Assembly: GCA_041690255.1 (NCBI GenBank)
Contig: JAWLHU010000021.1
Location: 1-64,000, forward strand
Source: JAWLHU01 sp041690255
GTDB taxonomy: Bacteria; Bacillota; Sulfobacillia; Symbiobacteriales; Symbiobacteriaceae
Reading direction: 5' to 3'
DNA: 64,000 nt
Shown here: positions 41,817 to 51,300 of the stretch, one piece after another
How the letters are laid out: each line of letters opens with the position of its first letter
How positions within the stretch are numbered: position 1 is the stretch's first letter
Notes under the pieces: generated by a model
Database searches by the model: none
What the model was told of the DNA's origin: nothing
The model's input: the letters and a program-made list of their open reading frames with translations, nothing else
Program-made: the position numbers and the translations under genes

Positions 41817-42251
41817 TTGTACAACATTGAATCATCAGATATCCAGAAGAGTGTGGGAATGTTCGGGGGGCGTGCGGGTCGTTACTCGAAGCGGTTGCCT
41901 CCCATCGGCACCTGGTCGGAGGCTGTCGGCTTCGTGTCGGAGACCGTCGGCTTCGTGTCGGAGACCGTCGGCTTCGTGTCGGAGGCTGTCGGCTTCGTGT
42001 CGGAGACCGTCGGCTTCGTGTCGGAGGCTGTCGGCTTCGTGTCGGAGACCGTCGGCTTCGTGTCGGAGCCCGCCGGCATCGGGTCGGAGACCGTCGGCTT
42101 CTGGTCGGAGACCGTCGGCTTCTGGTCGGAGACCGTCGGCTTCGTGTCGGAGGCTGTCGGCTTCTGGTCGGAGGCTGTCGGCATCGGGTCGGAGCCGATC
42201 ATCCTCTTATCGGAGAGACTGCCATCCATACTTGATTCAAAAGAGGACTAA
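41817..42251 (+). CDS. Heptad-repeat ORF upstream of the transfer-type gene cluster
   Basis: A 144-codon frame from TTG 41817 (GTGGAG 10 nt before) made mostly of a seven-residue repeat, consensus [VWG]-S-E-[TA]-V-G-F. There are 13 full copies and one degenerate copy between a basic N-terminus and a short tail. Because the DNA unit is 21 bp, all frames stay open. The minus strand gives an SD[TQ]KPT[VA] repeat instead, and I cannot be sure which strand, if either, is translated. It ends 57 nt before the TcpC-like gene in the same direction. Function is unknown. Confidence 0.35.
   Translation: MYNIESSDIQKSVGMFGGRAGRYSKRLPPIGTWSEAVGFVSETVGFVSETVGFVSEAVGFVSETVGFVSEAVGFVSETVGFVSEPAGIGSETVGFWSETVGFWSETVGFVSEAVGFWSEAVGIGSEPIILLSERLPSILDSKED
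41913..42206. repeat. 21-bp tandem repeat array, 14 units
   Basis: Fourteen consecutive 21-bp units of the form GTGTCGGAGACCGTCGGCTTC, varying at codons 1, 4 and 7. There are no spacers, so it is not a CRISPR. Strict codon-length periodicity suggests coding selection or recent expansion. Confidence 0.9.
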
Positions 42252-42308
42252 TAGGATAAATCTCGAACTAAAAGTGTCGGTACTTGTTCAGACCAGGAGG
42301 CTTTCTGA

Positions 42309-43160
42309 GTGGACACCAAACGCATCGGATACGGCGCCCTTCGCTTGTTCGTCTGGCTCCTGCTGGCCTGGGTCCTCGTCCGAGGGGTGGTCTCCTTCCT
42401 GCCCGACTCCGCCTCAGGTACCGCACCGGCCAACGCCCTCTCCACCCCGGGCACCGCATCCACCAGCCATCAGGCCGTGGCAACCCTCTTCGCCTACGAG
42501 TTCCTCACCTGGCGACCGAACGACCCCGTGGAGCACGCACAACGGATCGCCCCGTACCTGGACCCGCAGCTTGATCCGCAGGCCGGCTGGACCTCGCCCA
42601 CCGGGCTGGACACCCAGCGCGCAACCAACGCCTGGGTCGCCAGTGCGAAGCAGCTCTCGGCCAGCCGCTGGCTGGTCACGGTCGTCACCCTCGTCTCCAG
42701 CCCCCCGGACGCCGCACCCAAAGCCGTCTACCTCGCCGTGCCCGTGGGCCAGACCACCGAGGGCGGCTGGGTCGTCTACGACTACCCGACCCTCCTCCCC
42801 CCGCCCACCGCCGGCAACTTCACCGAGCCCCTCCACTACGGCACCGAGGTGACCGACCAGGATGATCAGATCAGGACCCTGCTGACCAAGTTCTTCCCGG
42901 CCTACTTCACCGCCAACCAGGCGGATCTCGCCTACCTCCTCGACCCCGGGGCGGGGATCCAGGCCTTCCAGAGCCCCTGGACCTACGACTCCATTGCCAA
43001 CCTGATCCTGAGCCAGACCGATGACGGGCTCTACGCCCTGACCGAGGTCCTGCTGGTCGATCCGGCCACCGGGGCCCGGTTCACGAGCCGCTACACGATC
43101 GCCCTCGCGGACCGGGAAGGCCGCTGGTACATATCGCAAATCCTCCAGGAAGGTGAATGA
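42309..43160 (+). CDS. TcpC-like conjugative transfer protein
   Basis: A 283-residue single-pass protein: N-terminal membrane segment (residues 11-33), then two related external alpha/beta domains (about 65-160 and 175-280), the pattern of TcpC/Orf13 and VirB8-like proteins of Gram-positive transfer systems. The last part, FTSRYTIALADREGRWYISQ, is typical of the family. The start is GTG at 42309, 10 nt after CAGGAGG. The stop overlaps the start region of the next gene, so this is the first certain gene of a tight operon. Confidence 0.75.
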   Translation: MDTKRIGYGALRLFVWLLLAWVLVRGVVSFLPDSASGTAPANALSTPGTASTSHQAVATLFAYEFLTWRPNDPVEHAQRIAPYLDPQLDPQAGWTSPTGLDTQRATNAWVASAKQLSASRWLVTVVTLVSSPPDAAPKAVYLAVPVGQTTEGGWVVYDYPTLLPPPTAGNFTEPLHYGTEVTDQDDQIRTLLTKFFPAYFTANQADLAYLLDPGAGIQAFQSPWTYDSIANLILSQTDDGLYALTEVLLVDPATGARFTSRYTIALADREGRWYISQILQEGE

Positions 43161-43162
43161 TT

Positions 43163-43483
43163 ATGCGCCGCCTTTGGACCACGCTCTCCGTCGCCGCCGG
43201 CTCCCTGTTCCTGACCATGGGTACCGCTCTGGCCGACCCGAACCAGGCCAACTCGAGCACCATCAACCCCGGTGTCCGGATTGGCGAGTGGATTTACACC
43301 AACGTCACCGCCCTCTTCGCCCCGATCCTGGCCGTGATCGCGACCTACTACCTGGTGAAGCGGGAGTTTACCAAGTTCCTCTCCTTCGCCGTCTTCGCCG
43401 TGCTGGCCGCCCTCCTGATCTTCGCCGGCTCGGACTTCAAGGACTCGGCCCTCGCCCTGAGCAAGTGGATCATCGGGAAGTAG
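43163..43483 (+). CDS. Pilin-like/TcpD-like small membrane protein
   Basis: The 106-residue product has a signal peptide ending GTALA and two hydrophobic helices (ALFAPILAVIATYYLV and FAVFAVLAALLIFAG), the arrangement of VirB2-like or TcpD-like proteins. ATG 43163 lies 9 nt after GGAAGG; an ATG at 43157, overlapping the upstream stop, is the alternative. Its place between the TcpC-like and TcpE genes supports a role in the transfer channel. Family membership is by context and topology. Confidence 0.65.
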   Translation: MRRLWTTLSVAAGSLFLTMGTALADPNQANSSTINPGVRIGEWIYTNVTALFAPILAVIATYYLVKREFTKFLSFAVFAVLAALLIFAGSDFKDSALALSKWIIGK

Positions 43484-43486
43484 CCC

Positions 43487-43876
43487 ATGGAACTGGACAG
43501 GGTTCGGCTGCGCACCTATCGCCAGGTCTGGGTGCAGGAACGGGTGATCTACCAGATTGAGCGGGTCCGCCTCCCCTTCCCCGTCTCGTTCCGACAGGCG
43601 GGGGTCTTTGCCGCGACCCTGCTGCTCATGGCCCTGCTCAGCCGGGTGCCCCTGATCAGCGGGCTTCCGGGGCTCCTGCGCTACCTGCTGATTCCGGCCT
43701 TCGCCACCTGGTTTCTGACCAAGCAGCGGCTGGACGGCAAGTCACCGCTGCGCTGGCTCCTCACCATGATCCGCTTCCTCCTCAGTCCCAAGCAACTGAA
43801 CCGGTTGCGCCCGATGTCCCCCACCCCGCGGCGCCTGCGCCTCAAGGGGGCCATTGGCTATCGGGTGAAAGGATGA
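43487..43876 (+). CDS. TcpE family conjugal transfer membrane protein
   Basis: A 129-residue protein that begins with TYRQVWVQERVIYQIERVRLP, the typical cytosolic start of TcpE. Two adjacent membrane helices (about residues 42-60 and 66-80) and a basic tail follow. TcpE is an inner-membrane part of Tn916/pCW3-type conjugation systems. It starts 3 nt after the upstream stop and overlaps the ATPase gene by 4 nt. Confidence 0.8.
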   Translation: MELDRVRLRTYRQVWVQERVIYQIERVRLPFPVSFRQAGVFAATLLLMALLSRVPLISGLPGLLRYLLIPAFATWFLTKQRLDGKSPLRWLLTMIRFLLSPKQLNRLRPMSPTPRRLRLKGAIGYRVKG

Positions 43877-46353
43877 CCGTCGTGTCGTTGCCGCTGACCT
43901 ACTTTGAGCAGAACCTGATCGTCACCGATAAGCGTGCGGTCTGGGCGCTATACAAGCTGGAGCCCTGGCACTATGAGCATCTCTCGGCCTCTGTCCGGCT
44001 GGGCCTCCTCTGGCGGCTCTCCCGCCTCTTCTGGGAGCTGGAGGAGTACGCCGGGCAGGTGCTGATCATCCCTCGCACCCAGCAGGCGAGGGAGCGGCTG
44101 ACGCGCCTGAAGAGCGAGTTGGATGGGCCGCTGGCCGAGACCGCGGCCTCCTTCGCAGATGATGTGGCCGCGCAGTTGGCCGGCGCCCGCGATGGTGTCG
44201 TCTACGACTACTACCTCGCCCTCCGCCTCCCGCACACCGAGCCGGCGCCCGGCAGCCGGGAGTTCTGGAAAGACGTCTGGCGCCAGCCCCACCGGCTGGT
44301 CGATGAGGTCCTCGGTCTCCGGCAGCCCGGGTTGATGGCCCACGAGATCGCCGCATATCTTGAACGGGAGGAGGTCCTCTACGGACGGCTCTCCCGGGTG
44401 GTCCAGGCTGCGCGGGCCACCCCTTACCAGACCGCCTGGCTGATTCGCCGCGGGTTCTGGCGTGGGATTGGCGAGCCGAGTCTGCGCCCCGACTGGGCGC
44501 CCGACGCCCTCGCCCTCCCATCGGATGATGGGGCCGTCGAACTGCGGCCCGAGCTGTCCGCCATCCGCACCCTGACCGAGGGGGAGATGGACCTGAGCCA
44601 TCCCCGCCGGATCGCCATGACCCAGCAGACGGCCAATGGCGATGCGAAGGGGCTGAGCGCCTTCTGCTTCGTGGCTGACCTGCCCGACGAGTTCCTCTTC
44701 CCCGGCTCCGAGTGGCTCTTCCGGCTGGAGGACCTGCCCTTCCCTGTGGAGGTCGTCCTGCGCTGGGAGAACGTCAGCCACGAGGAGACCCTGGGCGCCG
44801 TCCGGCGCAAGAAGCTGGAGATCCTCGATCAGGACGACCACACCCGCCGCTCGGGCGAGGATGTGCCGATCACCCTGCTGGACGCCCAGGAGCAGGTGAT
44901 CTCCCTGGAGCACGACCTGAAGCAGCGGCGCTTCCCCATGGTCCATGCCTCCATCTGCCTGGTGGTCTCCGCTCCGGACGAGCGGACCCTGCAGGACCGC
45001 ATCCACCATGTAAAGGCGCATTGCAACGCCTTCCAGATCCGGGTGGAGGTGCCGGCGGGCGACCAGCTCCAGGCCTTCCTGGGCTCCCTGCCCGGCGGAC
45101 CGCCCTTCGTCTCCGACTACATTCACCGGGTGCCGCCCGAAGTGCTGGCGGGCTCCATGTTCCTGGGGACCCAGTCCCTGGGCGACACCTCCGGCCCCTA
45201 CGTGGGCAAGACGGGGATCCTGCGGCGGCCGGTCTACATGGACCCCTCCCTCCCGCCCAGCCTGAACCGCTCCGCCTCGGTCGCCTTCCTCGGCTCGCTG
45301 GGCGGCGGCAAGTCGTTCGCCGCCAACCTGCTCACCTACCTGGCCGTGCTCTACCGGGGCGCCCAGGCGCTGGTCCTGGATCCGAAGGGCGAGCGGACCA
45401 ACTGGCTGACCGACCTGCCGGAACTGGCGGGGCATCTGCATATCGTCACCCTCGGCTCCTCGGCGGATGATGCCGGCAAGCTCGACCCGTTTATCATGCG
45501 GCAGGGCGGATCGGAGGAGGATCTGCGGGAGACCGGCAACCTGGCGGTCTCGCTCCTCTCCTTCCTCGGCAACGTGCCCACCGGCGACCCCCGCTTCCTG
45601 GCGATCATGCAGGCGGTGGAGCGGGTGGCCGACCAGCCGCAGCCCGCCCTGGGCAAGGTGATCACCGAACTGGAAGTGATCGGGCGGGAGGAGCCGCATG
45701 TCGCGACCCTGGCGGCCTTCTACCGGGCGCTCAGCCGGCGGGCCTACGCCAACCTGATCTTCGGCCAGGGGCACGAGCGGGGGCTCGACCTGACGCATCC
45801 CATGAATGTCCTGCAGCTTCAGCATCTCTCCATGCCACCTGAGGGCAAGCCCCGGGAGGAGTTCAGCCTGGAGGAGTTGCTCTCGGTCGCCCTCATGCAC
45901 GCCGTGACCGGCTTTGCCACCCACTTCACCCGGCGGGACCGGTCGACCTTCAAGATCGTCCTGTTCGATGAAGCCTGGGCGCTGATGGCCAGCTCCCAGG
46001 GGCGAACCCTGGTGACGCAACTGCTGCGGACGGGCCGCGCCATGAACAACGCCGTCTACCTGGTCAGCCAGAACGTGGCCGACCTGTTGGATGAGACCGT
46101 GAAGAACAATATTGGGGCGAAGTTTATCTTCCGCTCCTTCGACCAGCAGGAGATTACGAAGGTGCTCCAGTTCCTCAACCTGGAGCCGGAGGCGGAGAAC
46201 GCGGCGGCCCTTCGCCAGTTGGAGACCGGCCAGGCGCTCTACCAGGACCTGCACGGTCGGGTGGGGATCCTGACGATCGATCCGATCTTCGCCCACCTCC
46301 GCCGGGCATTCGACACCCGGCCGGGGGCGCAGCGGGAGGAGGCCGGGGTATGA
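43873..46353 (+). CDS. VirB4/TraC-type conjugation ATPase
   Basis: An 826-residue cytosolic ATPase that powers type IV secretion. The N-terminal half (to about 440) is the VirB4 adaptor region. Walker A is LGSLGGGKSFAAN near residue 473, Walker B is KIVLFDEAWALM near 696, and the following RTGRAMNNAVYLVSQN is the family's conserved C-terminal strand-helix. It corresponds to TcpF or Orf16 of Tn916. It overlaps both neighbours by 4 nt. Confidence 0.9.
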   Translation: MTVVSLPLTYFEQNLIVTDKRAVWALYKLEPWHYEHLSASVRLGLLWRLSRLFWELEEYAGQVLIIPRTQQARERLTRLKSELDGPLAETAASFADDVAAQLAGARDGVVYDYYLALRLPHTEPAPGSREFWKDVWRQPHRLVDEVLGLRQPGLMAHEIAAYLEREEVLYGRLSRVVQAARATPYQTAWLIRRGFWRGIGEPSLRPDWAPDALALPSDDGAVELRPELSAIRTLTEGEMDLSHPRRIAMTQQTANGDAKGLSAFCFVADLPDEFLFPGSEWLFRLEDLPFPVEVVLRWENVSHEETLGAVRRKKLEILDQDDHTRRSGEDVPITLLDAQEQVISLEHDLKQRRFPMVHASICLVVSAPDERTLQDRIHHVKAHCNAFQIRVEVPAGDQLQAFLGSLPGGPPFVSDYIHRVPPEVLAGSMFLGTQSLGDTSGPYVGKTGILRRPVYMDPSLPPSLNRSASVAFLGSLGGGKSFAANLLTYLAVLYRGAQALVLDPKGERTNWLTDLPELAGHLHIVTLGSSADDAGKLDPFIMRQGGSEEDLRETGNLAVSLLSFLGNVPTGDPRFLAIMQAVERVADQPQPALGKVITELEVIGREEPHVATLAAFYRALSRRAYANLIFGQGHERGLDLTHPMNVLQLQHLSMPPEGKPREEFSLEELLSVALMHAVTGFATHFTRRDRSTFKIVLFDEAWALMASSQGRTLVTQLLRTGRAMNNAVYLVSQNVADLLDETVKNNIGAKFIFRSFDQQEITKVLQFLNLEPEAENAAALRQLETGQALYQDLHGRVGILTIDPIFAHLRRAFDTRPGAQREEAGV

Positions 46354-47984
46354 TCCGCCGGTCCTGGCTTCTCAGCCTCGTTCTGGTCCTGATGATGCTC
46401 ATGCCTTCTCTGGCTCTGGCCGACGGTGACCAGTTGATCCCCGACCGCCCGGACGGTGCGCCTGGCTATGGGCAGGTCGTCCCGCTCTACGACGACCCCC
46501 GGTACGAGCCCTGGAGCTACACCTTCGAAGGGCAGGACTGGAGCCGGGCGGACTACGCCTCGATCTACTTCTGGATGAACCAGTTACAGGTGGCGAAGGC
46601 CTGGACCCTCAAGATGGCGATCCGCACGGTGGAGTACGCCGTGCGGGGCGATCTGGTCACGCCCCTGCTCAAGGCACCGGGACTGGCGCTGGACAGCCTG
46701 GGCGGTCTGCTCTGGTCCGGCCTGGGAGCGCCGCTGCTGGTGGGGGCGCTGGGCCTCGCCGGCGTCTGGGCGCTGCTGCTCTACCTGCGCGGCCGAACGA
46801 CCCGGGCCTGGGGCGCCGCGGGCGGCTCCCTGCTGATCCTGCTCCTCTCCGCCCTGGTGGCGACCGCGGGAAGCCAGGCCCTGACCGGGAGCATTACGCT
46901 CTCCCGCGGCCTGGCGGTCGGGCTCTTCGAGGGCGTGGGCACCGTGGCCCGCGGCACCGACAAGATGGATCTGATCGCCCGCAGCGGTGACTCGGCCTGG
47001 CGGGTCTTCGTCTATGAGCCCTGGCTGACCGGGGAGCTGTCCGCGGAAGGGCGTTCGGTCTACCGCACGGCCGACGGCGTCGATGGCGGCCAGTTCCTCG
47101 CCATGACCGTGACCCAGCGGCACAACGCCTGTCTCTACAACCTGAACCAGGCGCAGGCCAACTGCCCCTGGTGGGGGGTCGATTTCCTCCCCCGCCGCAT
47201 GCTGCTCGCCGGCTGGACCGCGGCCTCCGGGCTGGTGGTCTCCGGGGTGACGGTCGTCCTGGCCGGATCGATTATCCTGGCGCAGCTCACCCTGTTGCTC
47301 TTTATCGCGCTGGCGCCGGTCTGGCTGCTGGCCGCCCTCTGGTGGCCCGAGGCGGGCCTGCGCCTGGTACGGGGCGTGGCCATGAAGGCGTTCGGCGCCC
47401 TGCTGGCCCAGGGGGTGCTGGCCGCCGCCCTGGCGGTCTGGCTCAGCCTGGTCAAAGCGGTCCACGCCGGCTTCGCCTCCTCCGGATGGATGCTGGAGTC
47501 GGTCCTGCTGACCGGCCTGGCCCTGCTGGTCTTCCGCTACCGCTACGCCGTCTGGGAGCCGCTCACCGTGGTCGTGGAGCAGATCCAGCGGCGCGCCGGG
47601 CAAGATGAGACAGGGCGCAGGGAGAGCGGTGAGGAGAGAGAGCGGGCGACCCGCAGGCCGCCGGCGCCCGCCTTCGCCGACGTCGCACTCACCCTCGGTG
47701 CCGTGCCCGATGTCGTCATGGCTGCTCCGGTGCGGGCGACGGAGCCGGAGCGGAGCCAGACCCGCCCCGATCGTGCGGAGGCCGTGCGCCCATCGCCCGT
47801 GGAGGCGTTTGAGACGCAGATGCAGCGGGTCCAGCGGGAGATCACCCTTCGCCAGGAGACGCAGGTCTATGAGCGGGTCCTCGAGCGGGCAGGGGAGCAG
47901 GCGGAGAGCGGCTCCACCTCCACCCGCCGGTCGCGGCCCGATCACCAGCTCGACCAGAGTCCGCCGCCGAGGCCGAAGGCCTAG
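46350..47984 (+). CDS. VirB6/TcpH-like polytopic transfer membrane protein
   Basis: A 544-residue protein with a signal-like N-terminus (SLVLVLMMLMPSLALADG), an extracellular segment, about six to seven membrane helices (to about residue 405) and a charged cytosolic tail of about 130 residues rich in Arg and Glu. SGDSAWRVFVYEPWLTGEL, ahead of the next helices, resembles the CD3337/EF1877 mobilome membrane family (TcpH/Orf15). It is the last gene of the five-gene operon. The tail has no known domain. Confidence 0.75.
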   Translation: MIRRSWLLSLVLVLMMLMPSLALADGDQLIPDRPDGAPGYGQVVPLYDDPRYEPWSYTFEGQDWSRADYASIYFWMNQLQVAKAWTLKMAIRTVEYAVRGDLVTPLLKAPGLALDSLGGLLWSGLGAPLLVGALGLAGVWALLLYLRGRTTRAWGAAGGSLLILLLSALVATAGSQALTGSITLSRGLAVGLFEGVGTVARGTDKMDLIARSGDSAWRVFVYEPWLTGELSAEGRSVYRTADGVDGGQFLAMTVTQRHNACLYNLNQAQANCPWWGVDFLPRRMLLAGWTAASGLVVSGVTVVLAGSIILAQLTLLLFIALAPVWLLAALWWPEAGLRLVRGVAMKAFGALLAQGVLAAALAVWLSLVKAVHAGFASSGWMLESVLLTGLALLVFRYRYAVWEPLTVVVEQIQRRAGQDETGRRESGEERERATRRPPAPAFADVALTLGAVPDVVMAAPVRATEPERSQTRPDRAEAVRPSPVEAFETQMQRVQREITLRQETQVYERVLERAGEQAESGSTSTRRSRPDHQLDQSPPPRPKA

Positions 47985-48200
47985 GTCTGGGTGTCGCATG
48001 AGACTGGGGCCCGGGCTCGCCAAGGGGGTATCGCCTTCCCTTCTCGACGCAGGGGGACACCTCAGGGTTCATGCGTCCGTTTTTGCCACTTGCCTGGCCG
48101 ATGGCTCGGTAAAAATGGACGGAAGCTGGCGGCAAGGGCTGCAACCGACCCAGAAACTTGACCGCAAATCCCATTCAGGGCACATGAAAGCCCCGCGCAA

Positions 48201-48232
48201 AACCCCCGGGCACCCCCCGGGGGTTCGTTTTT
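48201..48232 (+). terminator. Terminator of the transfer-type operon
   Basis: AACCCCCGGG (48201-48210), CACCC and CCCGGGGGTT (48216-48225) followed by CGTTTTT form a classical terminator. Confidence 0.85.
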
Positions 48233-48300
48233 CCGGAGTTCCGTCCATTTCTACCCACATCCCGCCGGAGGCGGGTAGGCAGATTTGGACGGAACTCCGG
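48233..48300 (-). terminator. Long inverted repeat after the giant surface-protein gene
   Basis: CCGGAGTTCCGTCCA (48233-48247) and its exact complement (48286-48300) flank an inner CCCGCC/GGCGGG hairpin. It begins 15 nt beyond the stop codon of the giant gene. It may act as a terminator or mRNA-stabilising structure. Confidence 0.55.
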
Positions 48301-48314
48301 CTTATCCTCACTCC

Positions 48315-51300
48315 TTACTCCTCCGGCACCCCTGCCCACTGCTCGCCCGCCCCCTCGGGAAGCGGATCGAACAGGTGGTCCGCAGATGCCTCCTCCACGT
48401 ACCCGAACGCCCAGTGATCCGCGGAGACATCGGGCCAGGTGGGCGTTGGCAGCCCGGTGAGGGGGCCGCGACCGAGCATGCGGGCCACCATGGCCACAAA
48501 CTGTGCCCGGGTCGCCGGTTCCTCCGGGTGGTAGAGGCCGTCCGTGAAGCCGGTGACCGCCCCCGCCTGGCGAGCGGCCTCGACCACGCCCTGTGCCCAG
48601 TGCCCCCGGGTATCGGCGAAGGCATCGCCCATCTGGGGGTCGAGCCCCTGCAGCCGTGCGACCACGGCGGCCAACTCGGCCCTGGTGACCGGCTGGTCCG
48701 GGTGGAAGTTGCCATCATTGAAGCCTACCATGATCCCCCGCTGGGAGAGCGCCGCGATATAGGCCCGGGCCCAGTGCTCATCGCTCAGGTCGCCAAACCC
48801 AACCGTGGTTGATGGGTCCTCTGCAAACTCGAAGAGCCGTGCCACCACCGCCGCCACCTCGGCCCGTGTGATCGGCTGGTCGGGCCGGAAGGTGCCGTCC
48901 GGGTACCCGGTGACAAATCCGTCGTGGCGCTCGTGAAGCGGCTGAAGGGCGATATCGAACCGAACGATCGTCGCGCCGACATGCACGATCCCGTCGCTGA
49001 TATAACTGTCCTCGCCAGGCGCAGCGGCGACGTCCCGCCCTTCCTGCCGGCTGTCGTAGCGCTTGTACCCATCCACCTCGGCGACGATATAGTAATCCGC
49101 GTCGGGGAAGACCATCCAGGCGTATGCACCCGAAGCGTCTGTCGCCTGCGGGTTGGCGTTGTCGTTCGGGGCGAACCCGGGCAGTCTCGGGAGGATGACC
49201 TCCGTGTCGGGCTCACGCCCCTGCTCCCGGTTCAGGGGGGTGTCCGCCCAGAAGAGGTGCAGGCCGACCCCCGAGAGCGGCTCGCCTGTCGATGCGCTTG
49301 TCACCACGCCGAACGGGTCAATAAGGGGCGCGTCCATCTCCAGCACGCCCTCCTGGTCGACCGCGACGATCGCCGTGGCCCCGGCCAGCTCCTGCCCATC
49401 GGGAGAGGCTACCCGGAAGATGATCCGGTACTCTCCGGGCGGCAGGTCTCTGGTTTGATAGGTCCCGTCCTGGCGGACCTGAACGGGGTGGTCGACGGTC
49501 AGGCCGCCGGCTGTCTCCAGGTGCGCCTGAATGGTCGCCCCCTGACCAAAGACTTGGTCGACGGTGGCGGGCTGTGCATGGCCCGGTCCTGCGACGAGCA
49601 CCTGGCCCCCAACGGTTCGGGTGGCCGGGAAGACCTCACCGACCGATGCGATCTCCCCGACCCTGCCTTCCTGTTCAACCCGCATGGTCACGGTCTCGCC
49701 CTGGACCTGGGTCGTCGCGGTAATCACGATATGGTAGACCCAGTGGCCGCGGGGCACCCCGATCCGGTAGGAGCCGTCGGACCCGGAGAGGGTCCGGGCC
49801 GTGAAGTCATTGCGGCCATCGGCGTCGAAGTCCTCGGCCACCTCCACGACCGCCCCGACCACGGGCCGGCCCTGATCCAGGAGCACGCCGCTGATCGTCG
49901 CGGGCACAATGTCAATGGCGATCGACTGCTCGATCGGGTCGCCCGATCCGGCCTCAGCTCGGGCCTGCACCAGGAGACGCTCTGGGGTGATTCCGTCCAC
50001 GCGCGGTGCGGTCAGGAGGACCACCGCCTGCCCGTCCGGACCGGTCACCGCCTCGGAGGCCGACAACTGTCCGCCCGTGGTCGAGACGGCGATCCGGACA
50101 CCTGACCGGGGCTGGCCATTCGGTCCGATCAGACTCAGCCGGATGGTCGTCGTGGCGGTGCCATCGCCCGGGATCGATGAGGGCTCGGCGCTCAGCGACA
50201 GGTGGGTGCTGCCTGCGACCACCAGGGTCGCCTGGCTCCCCTCCTCGCCGCTGACTGTCACCTGCCGGCTCTCTGCGGTCGGCGTGGAGAGGGTGTACTC
50301 CCCGAAGGGCACGGGTGCGAAGGCGAAGGCGCCGGACTGGTCGCTGGTGGCGCGATCCACCAGTTCGCCGATGGAGTCTGCCAGGAGCAACTCCGCACCG
50401 GCCACCGGGTAACCGGTCTGATCAAGCACCAGGCCGGAGATGGTCCCGCCGGGGCTGTAGACGAAGCTGACCGAGTCGGTGCCCGCCTTGCCCTGCTGAT
50501 CAACGGCTGTTGCTGCAACCGTCACCTCGCCGGGTGGCAGGGTGCCGTCCAGGCCGGCCAGGTCGGCCTGCCAGGTGCCGTTCTCTCCGACCGTGATCGC
50601 GGCAACCTCATGGCCCCCGGCGGTCACGGTCACCGTGGCGCCGGTCGTTGCCGTCCCACGAACGACCGGCAGCTTATGCAGTTCTGCCTCCGCAGTGGGC
50701 CAGGTGATCACCACGATCGGGTCGCCATTGCCGACCATGACCTGCAGGCTCAGGCTGGTGACGTTGCCGGCGTGATCGGTCGCGGTCACCGTGATCCTAT
50801 GCATTCCGTCCGTGAGTTCGGGCAGACGGTACGCCCAGGTCGAATCGCCGGCGATCTGTCCGGCCTTCTCCTCATCTACCGCGATCTCCAGGGTAACGCC
50901 GGGTTCAGCGGTTCCGGTCAGGGCGATCACCTCATCCTCCCCGATCTCCGGTTGGTCGACGGTCACCTCCGGAGGGGTCTGGTCCACGGTGACGGTGGCC
51001 TCGGCCGCCGCGGGCCCCGCAGGGGCGGGCTCTGCGTTCCCTGCCCGGTCTGTGGCCTGGAGACTGAACAGGTAGGTGCCATCACCCGCCGCCGTGAAGC
51101 GGATCGGCGAGGTGGTGTAGGCGGACCCGGTCGGACGCCAGGTTTGACCGTGGTCCGTGCTGACATAGAGCGTGACCGACTCGATCCCCGAGCCGCCGCC
51201 GTCGTTGCCGGACCAGGCGAGGGTGACCTGCTGTGCGGAGAGATACTCACCTGGGGACTGCACCGCAGCGCTGGGCGGAATCCCGTCCAGCAGGATCGAG

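Larger units (their letters stand above)
47985..48314. other. Intergenic region between convergent operons
   Basis: About 330 nt with a terminator for each strand and no credible gene. The text ATGGACGGAA occurs at 48114 and again (as TGGACGGAA) in the right arm of the inverted repeat at 48286. Confidence 0.6.

Noticed and set aside
41913..42206. Possible CRISPR array
   Set aside because: The 21-bp units are contiguous, without spacers, and codon-periodic. No cas gene is present.
41827..42852. 341-codon plus-strand frame through the heptad array into the TcpC-like gene
   Set aside because: It is in the wrong frame for the TcpC-like protein and gives only Ser/Arg/Pro-rich text; it stays open because of the 21-bp period.
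43948..46296. 782-codon minus-strand frame
   Set aside because: Shadow of the VirB4-like ATPase gene, which has intact Walker motifs.
42309..47984. Complete integrative conjugative element
   Set aside because: No relaxase, coupling protein, integrase, excisionase or flanking direct repeat could be found in the window.
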